This document shows, in pieces, positions 56,603 to 64,000 of a DNA stretch of 64,000 nt. Source of the DNA: Triglochin maritima (Eukaryota > Streptophyta > Magnoliopsida > Alismatales > Juncaginaceae); contig OY821782.1 of NCBI GenBank assembly GCA_963682175.1, forward strand, positions 33,997,741 to 34,061,740. The letters are read 5' to 3'. The notes beneath the pieces are model-generated. The model saw only the letters and a program-made list of their open reading frames with translations. It did no database searches and had not been told where the DNA came from. Within the stretch, counting starts at the first letter, position 1, and each line of letters opens with the position of its first letter. The position numbers and the translations under genes are program-made.

Positions 56603-59600
56603 ATGGATGGTTCCAATGAGGAGCCACAAGCTTCGAGTAGAGTGGAGGAACAGAAAGAAAAGGAAAGCAGGGATACTCGAAACCGAGATGTATCCCAATT
56701 TTTGCTGAAGCGGGGCTTCTTTGACGATCAAAGCCCCACTATCAGCATTAATTTTGATAGAAACAACATTGTAAGCCTTCGAGAATGGCTGGATGTGACT
56801 AAGAGGGCGGTGGATCCGCCGGAGTGCCTACGCATTTTCTGGCAAGTCGTTGAGTTGGTTAGCAGCGCTCACGAGGATGGCATTGCCATTGGGAACATCC
56901 GACCCTCATTCTTTGTGATGTCATCATATAACCAGGTCTCGTTTATAGAGTCCGCCTCGTGTTCATCATCAGGCTCCTACGAGGAGGGGACTTCTCCTGG
57001 CAATGGTGAGGAAGTCGTGCGTGGAGATGAATTGGGTGCCAATTTTGAGGAGATGAAAAAGAAATTCCCATTGAAGCAAGTTTTGATCACGGAACTCGGT
57101 TGGTATACGAGTCCCGAGGAGGCGGTTGGTGGGACGTGCTCGTTGGTTTCAGACATATATAAATTGGGTGTTCTTCTGTTCGAGGTTTTCATCAAATCAC
57201 TTTAACTTATGCTCTCCTTTTGTCATGTCTGGTTGATCTTTTGGTTAATTCACAATGTGTCATGGTTTGTAGTTGTTTTGCGAGTTCAATTCGTCAGAGG
57301 AGAAGCTGAGGGCAATGTCGAACTTGAGGCATCGTGTTCTGCCACCCCAGCTTCTGCTTAAATGGCCTAAGGTGGCTTCTTTTTGCCTCTGGTTGTTGCA
57401 TCCTCTGCCAAAGAATCGGCCGAAAATAAGGTTTGATTGGTACTATCTGAAGTTTTATTTGCATTTTCTTTCTCTCTTCTGATGAAAAGATAAGCTAACA
57501 GCAAAACATGTCTAAGGAAAAACGTAGCACCAATTAGATATATCTTTAGAGCAAATACGCTTGGGCTGTTTGGTCATGTACGTATAACGTAGAATGTGCC
57601 ATTATGGGAAGCTGCTCTTATGAAACAAAAGAAATATTAAAATACGTAATGGAATACATGGAAAATTATGTCATTAAAAGTTGTTAGAAGACATGTTAAT
57701 GGAAACAATTGATTTCAATGTTTTAAATTTTGTAGAGTAATCGTCACATTACTAGTAAATTTTGTAATGGTATGCCTTCCACTGTTTAGACTATGTTTAA
57801 TATTTCGCATTTCATTAAAAGTATACACCAATCATGTTCACATGCTTTTTTAATGATTTTTCAGCGAAATCTTAAACAGTGAGTTGCTTAACGAAGCACG
57901 AAGTAGCTATGAAGAAAGTGAAGCAGCAATTAAACTACGGGAAGAAATAGAAGATCAAGAACTTCTTTTGGAGTTTCTCGTGCAACTGCAGCAAAGGAAA
58001 CAAGATCTGGCTAGGAAATTGCAGTCCACCGTTCTCTTTCTATCTTCTGACATCAAAGAAGTATCGAGACAGAAGTCGATCATTGATAGTCGCAACCCTC
58101 TGCTGAAGACAGAGAAGGATAAGCAAACAGAAACTGAAAATGATGAATCTGTTGGTTCTAGTTCGCGAAAGCGTTTCAGACAGAGGTTTCTAAGTTCTGA
58201 CAAGAAAATGTGTGAGAAGGCAGAAGAGGATGTGAGTTCAGAGGAACAAGCAAGTAATAAACAAAACATTTTGTCTACGAACTTCAAGAAGCTTGAGTCA
58301 GCCTATTTTCTAGCACGGCATCGGAAAAACAAGGCAACACAAGAAACTCAGAGACGAGGGTCGATTTCAAAAAATGCGGTCGATGATGTTGTGAGTAAGG
58401 AAGAAGAAATTGATAGAAATGGGGATTGGATTAATCCGTTCCTCGAGGGTTTGTGCAAGCATATGGCTTATAGTAAGCTAAAAGTGCGAGCAAGCCTACA
58501 GCATGGGGAGTTTTCGACGATGAACAATCTAGTTTGTTCCCTAGGTTTCGATCGGGACAAGGAATTGTTTGCTACCGCGGGCATCAATCGCAAAATAAAG
58601 ATTTTTGAATGCGATTCAATTTTAAACGAAGATCACGACATTCACTACCCAGTAGTTGAGATGTCATGTAGATCGAAACTTAGTAGTATATGTTGGAACA
58701 GTTATATTAAAAGTCAGATTGCTTCCAGTGATTTTGAAGGCGTTATCCAGGTACTGTCCCTTTTCTAGTTATTTTCTAGTACCATCTTGTTCTACAATTT
58801 TATGTTATTGATAGATTTTGTTTTTAGATATGGGATACTACGAAAAGCCAAGCAGTACTGGAAATGAAAGAACATGAAAGACGGGTATGGAGTATCGATT
58901 TCTCGCTAGCTGACCCGACTAAGTTGGCAAGTGGTAGCGATGATTGTTCTGTCAAACTCTGGAATATCAATCAGGCAATTCTATTTTTACACTTTGTGTA
59001 TGTAATCTTCGAAATCGAAAACATAGTCTGTCACAAATTGGAAGTTGTTGTACTAAAGCTAAATTTGCTGTTCTTATGTGTGGTTCAACAGGGAAGGAGT
59101 GTTGGAACAATAAAAACGAAGGCCAATATCTGTAGTGTCCAATTTCCTCCAAACACTAGCCATTCGCTCGCAATTGGATCGGCCGATCATCGAGTCTATT
59201 GCTATGATCTCCGTAGCTTGAGGCAACCTTGGTGTACGCTGGTTGGTCACACGAAGACTGTGAGCTTTGTTAAGTTTCTCGATTCATCAACTCTTGTGTC
59301 AGCGTCTACCGATAATACGTTGAAGCTTTGGGATTTGTCAACAAGAACGTCACGTGTGCTTGATGATCCTTCACAGACTTTCACAGGGCACACAAACACT
59401 AAGGTAGCTTATCGTTTCGTAAATTTTGAATTTTGTACTCTTGGTCTTGGGGGACTTTTTTTGGGAGGTGAGTTTAGGAAATAATTTTCTGGACTGTGAA
59501 ATTGTAGATTCTCGATACCTAAATTCTAAACTGTAAATTTGATATGTGATTTTGAATTGGGTCATTGATTTTGTCAATTTTTAGGGGGATGGTTTGTTCA

Positions 59601-62600
59601 CGATTTATTTTAAAACTTTCAATTCTTAAGGTTTCTAGACAAATCTTAGGATGGTGTTTTGAGTCTTTAAGAATGTGATGATGCATGTGTTTGTCGGCAA
59701 CCAAACTTATAATGTCTTAGTGCATTTTCAATTAAAAAATCCTTCTTGGTGTGCTTTCACCTCTCCATGATCATGACTCATCTGTTTCTCATTATTTCCA
59801 GCAAAAAACACTGATTATATCTTATTTTGTTGCACCTCTCTGCTAGCGTCATATTGGGATCATCCTTGTTTGAATTTCTGTTTATTCAATGTCAACAATC
59901 AACACCTTCGATGACTGTTTTGTTGGTTCATATTTTCCTGAAGTTTGCTGTTTAATTGCAGAATTTTGTAGGATTATCTGTATTTGATGGCTACATAGCT
60001 ACGGGCTCGGAGACCAATGAGGTAAATCGTCCTATTGAGAATCAGATTAAAAATTTCCCTTCAAATATCTCTAAAATAGTTTCTCTACAAAAGGCAGTGA
60101 TTTTTTGAAATTTTGTTTGCTGTTTTTTTATAATACCTACGTAAGAGTTTTAGAAGGTTATAGTAAGTGACCTTGTTGGCTTATTCAAGAATCTCGGTAC
60201 TTAGGCACTTATAGCTAAAGTTTTTGTGGTAATATTTAATATTGAGACATCTATCTGATTTACGTTCAAAGCTCAGAATGATAATACTTGACACGACATG
60301 TAACATACAAACACTAGTATTGACATTTTTAGTAGTAGCATTAGGCCATCCGCAACAACTTTTGCAAAAATACTATCACTGTTTTCTCTCTTTGCCACAT
60401 CATTTGTTCAACTTCACAACATTTAATCACAATTTTATTATCTCTTCTTCTCGATCACAATGTTTAATAAAAACTTCTTGGTGCCAAATCAACTTTTCTC
60501 TTACCTCCAACTCATTTTTATATATTATCATTTCACTTTTATATATTAATTTTAATTATTAATAAACTTGACTATTAATGTTTTTCATTTCTTAATTTTT
60601 TTCCAAATCATTGTTGGAAAAATTCATAAATAGTTAATTTATTAACTGCAAGTTGATAATAGTAATTTAATAAACGAAACTCATCAAGATTACATTAACG
60701 ATTACATATAATTAAACATTACAAAAACTAAGAAATAAATAATAAAGATATTTTTACTTATCGTTTTGCCTATAACATTGCCAAATATTCTCAATCAAAT
60801 CCGCTTTAGGAGTCAAATGTGTCTCTCTATCATGAACATGATATCTATTTTCAAATAAATATTAATATCGACAATACAGTCGGAAGAACATTTGAATGAC
60901 TCATCATCATATGTTCTTTTGCTACTTGTATATTGAGGTCGATCTTGAACAAATTCACTTGTATAAGCATAGTGAGCATACGATTCTCGTTCACCCTCTA
61001 CTATCATGTTGTGCATTATGGTGCAACTCATCATAATTTTGTCTAGCATGTCGAAATTCAATGTTGGAGATGAATTTTGGATTGCGAATCGTGATTGAAA
61101 CACTCAAAATGCGCGCTCCACATCCTTGCATGATGCTTCTTGGTATTGAGCAAACAATCTAGCTTTTAGGAGTTTGTGGAAGAATAATCGATTGGATGAA
61201 TGTGGCCTATTGTGAATAAATATTAACTGTGAGATAGTATCTCATATTGTAATGACAATCATTGACCACGTAATATATATTCTCATCGTCATAGTCACAA
61301 GAATTTGAGTTAGAAAAACCATTTAAATTCATTTGTTAAAATTAAAAAGAGCGAGAGGAGTAGGGAATGAGTAAAAAGAGAAAAACAATGAAAAAAGGAG
61401 TTGGGGTTATTTGAAATTATAGGAAACATGTACCTTCTTATAATGTTTTAAAAATCGTTGAGACGATTTTAATGTTGAGAATATAATTTCTTCAAAGGTG
61501 AAAAGTGAGAATATATATTCTATCTGGTAAAGTGAAAGTTAGGAATATATTATATGGAAAAGTGAAAGTTGGAAAAATATTTTCTGGAAAACAACAAGCA
61601 TAACAACAAAACATTTTACTCCAAAACTAATTAATGGTTAAGCTGACAATAAAAGGAACATAACAACAACAACAACTAAGTCTTTAATCCCAAACTAGTT
61701 AGGGTAGACTAATAATACAACTAGCATACAATACATTATAGTACAATAATTAAAATTAAGTACACGAAAATTGCAATCCATTAATTTACTTTTAATCAGT
61801 TCTTCTTCAGGTGTAAATGTCGCCTTGGTCAACAGATTATTGAACGTGCCCAATTTCACTTTCATCAAGACAAAGTTCACTTTTTTCTCTTTAACTTTAA
61901 GCTTCCATTTCTGATATTCATGTCTCTCATTTTCCAACACAATATCTACATTTTGTGTCTCTCTGTACCACTTCAGTTGGTCACCTAGACTTAGGGATGA
62001 CAACGGATCGGTTCCGGTTCGGATACTAGTAGAACCGGAACCGGATCCGAATTACAAAGTGAGACCCAGAACCAGATCCGGATCGGTTCCCAACATGGGT
62101 ATCTAGAACCAGATCCGGTTGGTTAACGGATAAATTAAGAATAAAATTTCTGGAAAAGTTCAACCTGAGAATCTAACAACTGGAAAAGTGAAATTTAGGA
62201 ATATATTCGTTTGAAATCAGGTACTTATCCCATTTAAATTAACTACTTGTTATTTGGAATTTTGAAATTACAAAATTTATATAACAAATGGATGTTTATT
62301 TGTAGATCGATATGAAAAATATATTTTTCGGTGATTTTTTTGAAATTTAATATTTTTTAACAAGAAATCCCGAAAAACACCAAAATGTTGCATCTGCTCA
62401 TTCCTGGATTTTGCTGCAGACATGCCAGACTTCAGTATGTGTGGCAGAGAACGTTGAAACGATTGTTCATCCCACTGTATTTTCCAATTTTACCATTGCT
62501 AGGTTTTTAAAAAGTTTCGGCCTAAGCTTTTTCTGAAGGTTTTTTTATCTATCAACTATTGCTGGTGCCCTGAATGACTCATATCTTAATTCTTAATAAT

Positions 62601-63148
62601 TTATCAACATGTATATATGCAGTTTGTATGGGCGTAGGGAGCTTGAGAACTTTTGTATAGTTGGCTTACTAGAACTTGGAAGCTTTGCAAGTCGAATTCC
62701 GAATTCAAAAATTAATATTTGAGATGACTTCCTCACTTTACTAAAACTATAGGAAGTCAAGGCAAACTCCAGAGCGATAAATTTCTATTAATTTCGTCAA
62801 ATCCAAAATATTATCAACTCGAAAGCAATCACTAAAGTGAAAACTAATTTTCTTGAAATGTTCCTAGTTACATGGTATTACTTCAAACATATAGCACCTG
62901 AATATCGATTAGTTTGACATGATCACAGTCTTCACATGAATGCGAATTTGACTTGACAGGTTTTCGTCTACCACAAAGCCTTCCCTATGCCGGTGTTGTC
63001 GCACAAATTCAACAATATTGATCCCTCGGGCAACCAAGAGGAAGATGACACTGGCCAATTCGTTTCCTGTGTTTGCGGACGTGGTCAATCCTCGCTCTTG
63101 GTGGCCGCCAATTCCAGTGGGAACATTAAGCTTCTGGAGATGGTTTAG
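56603..63148 (+). CDS. SPA3/SPA4-like suppressor of phyA-105 protein (777 aa, seven coding exons)
   Basis: SPA proteins bind COP1 in the nuclear CUL4-DDB1 E3 ligase that degrades light-signalling factors in darkness. Exons: 56603-57184, 57273-57430, 57865-58750, 58828-58974, 59092-59403, 59962-60021, 62960-63148, with a continuous frame and strong start context (gccATGG). The N-terminal kinase-like domain (about 50-240) shows [19 protein letters not shown] and [10 protein letters not shown], then [20 protein letters not shown] and [12 protein letters not shown] coiled coil lies at about 255-320 ([20 protein letters not shown]), then a basic SSRKRFRQR stretch. WD40 repeats run from about 465 to the end, with [13 protein letters not shown], the DDB1-type [19 protein letters not shown] and a terminal [10 protein letters not shown]. 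Length and the PWC after YDLRSLRQ fit the SPA3/SPA4 clade. Intron 4 has a GC donor; intron 6 is 2938 bp and holds a Harbinger relic. Confidence 0.93.
58975..59091 (+). other. GC-AG intron of the SPA-like gene, open in frame
   Basis: Exon 4 ends CAG and the intron starts GCAATT; it ends ttcaacag. It is 117 nt (39 codons), phase 0, and contains no stop in the coding frame. Removing it joins LWNINQ to [10 protein letters not shown], which matches the spacing in known SPA proteins. GT sites at 58996 and 59002 would also keep frame but add 7 or 9 residues. Confidence 0.75.
60342..62003 (-). mobile_element. PIF/Harbinger relic in SPA intron 6
   Basis: A minus-strand transposase C-terminal half lies at about 61320-60813. 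It reads [20 protein letters not shown] (where the family has Gly), then VFQSRFAIQ and [20 protein letters not shown]. This is the diagnostic end of plant Harbinger/ALP1-like nucleases. An upstream piece, [10 protein letters not shown] and ATFIQSII, is frameshifted. A terminus-like ggccatccgcaacaactt lies at 60342; the opposite end was not found. A second minus-strand ORF (62003-61695, [28 protein letters not shown]) could be the companion ORF1, with low certainty. It sits fully inside an intron. Confidence 0.75.
61990..62125. repeat. 'aaccggatccgg' repeat patch
   Basis: Short, partly palindromic permutations of aaccggatccgg follow 'tagggatgacaacgg'. The start resembles the MITE-type entry seen at 7943, but no right terminus or target duplication was found. 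It overlaps the start of the possible ORF1 of the Harbinger relic. Confidence 0.5.
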
Positions 63149-64000
63149 CAGAAACTTCGTCGTCAACGCACGTAGAAAAAATGTCGATGCAAACATGAAG
63201 ATTGTTGGGGATGCATCTCGCTCTTGGTGGCCGCCAATTCCAGTGGGAGATACTAAACAAGTTAACAAGGAAAAAGGTATATAGCCAAATGTTAGTTACT
63301 ATTTCTTTTCTTTTTTCTTACTTTAACTAACTAAATATCAAAATTCTATAGGATTCTTTTGGGATGTGTTTGTTGATAGATAACTGTTATAGTTGGTTGG
63401 TAAGTACACATTTTCTTGTGTCAAAATTGGGAAACAAGTATTCGTGAATAAGTTTTTTCCTTGCTGTTGTGCGGTTTAAATATAGTATATGTGACTTTTT
63501 TTTGTTTATACTTGGATCAAAGTCTACATTTATTTAGGGGGCTATCTTGATAATCAATATTACCTTTGTCCACTTTCGAAATTGCAATCTACAGAACCAA
63601 GTTGCTAAGTTGCTGGTAGATTTCAGATAATCAAATTCTCAAAAAGCCCACTTTCCTATTTATTTCTCTCTTTCTCTTGAATTAGATTGGAGGTTGCTTT
63701 CTAATTCTTAAATGCCATTTTTAACATTTCACCATTCCTAAAATAAGATCCACGAGATATTATTAGACAAATGTTTTTTGAACTCGAAAGTTTCACACTA
63801 GTATATTTAAGTTTATCACGTGGTTATAAATCTCATAAGCTAGTTTTGAGGTTTGGGTCTCACATGGTACCTTATATCTCTTCGTATTATTTCCGAGATA
63901 TAAAATTTCCGAGATATAAATGTCCCCTTGTAGACATGACAAAAATACCGGTCATTGGTAAGCTGGAGTGTGAAAAATAGTCATATTGACCGGTGTTCAG
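63149..64000. other. 3' UTR and downstream flank of the SPA-like gene
   Basis: The likely 3' UTR begins here. It carries a 32-bp copy (63219-63250, ctcgctcttggtggccgcca onward) of last-exon sequence at 63091-63122. The rest is AT-rich with no supported gene; the ORF at 63771-63980 has no recognisable domain. The window ends here. Confidence 0.6.

Noticed and set aside
58864..59484. One continuous 206-residue ORF as a single SPA exon
   Set aside because: It reads through the 117-nt GC-AG intron and past the exon 5 donor at 59404. SPA homology skips the hydrophobic stretch starting [10 protein letters not shown] and ends at HTNTK.

Overview
This window is nuclear DNA of a flowering plant, most likely a eudicot. 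Two intron-containing host genes are intact, a type 3 metallothionein and a SPA-family photomorphogenesis regulator. They sit in AT-rich DNA dominated by plant transposons: Ty1/copia, probable Ty3/gypsy solo LTRs, MULE, hAT, CACTA and PIF/Harbinger. No rRNA gene, tRNA gene, bacterial operon or CRISPR array was seen. The species cannot be named from the sequence.

Layout. 1-6330: a decayed MULE-like unit with a Ulp1/C48-type protease relic (+) facing a FAR1-type transposase relic (-). The same ~22-bp 'ccggacag' minisatellite lies between the two genes and inside the transposase intron. 7635-8290: a tandem duplication, one copy broken by a 301-bp hAT MITE with a perfect 8-bp target duplication. 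8290-10577: a long-TIR element with a broken plant-mobile-domain gene. 10.6-14.8 kb: AT-rich DNA with a 1-kb hAT-like element. 14806-20331: Copia-1 (201-bp LTRs, target duplication tttgt), carrying a nested long LTR plus gag start fused by deletion to the host RNase H end. 21096-22326: a probable gypsy-like solo LTR. 22.3-23.9 kb: unclassified DNA ending in a CACTA terminus. 24081-28925: a MULE sitting between (TA)n tracts, with a FAR1 relic, 'accgtaatat' arrays and a captured GC-rich exon resembling TMEM120/TMPIT.

31710-32936: the metallothionein gene (62 aa, three exons). 34767-37370: a long LTR plus degenerate gag. 37379-52947: Copia-2, about 15.6 kb, inflated by at least five later insertions. 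Several of these are solo LTRs whose 5-bp target duplications fix their ends: aaaac, caagg, and ttagg/tcagg. A hAT-like and a CACTA-derived element lie in the largest insert.

55.2-63.15 kb: the SPA3/SPA4-like gene (777 aa, seven coding exons), with a probable 5' UTR intron, one GC-AG intron, and a 2.9-kb intron holding a Harbinger relic. Its last exon is partly duplicated into the 3' flank.

How it fits together. Only the metallothionein and SPA genes look functional. Every transposon coding region seen carries frameshifts, stops, deletions or altered catalytic residues. The main biological interest is in transposon structure: palindrome arrays just upstream of LTR TATA boxes in two different LTR families, shared minisatellites, exon capture and layered nesting. 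I found no gene cluster that amounts to a new cellular system.
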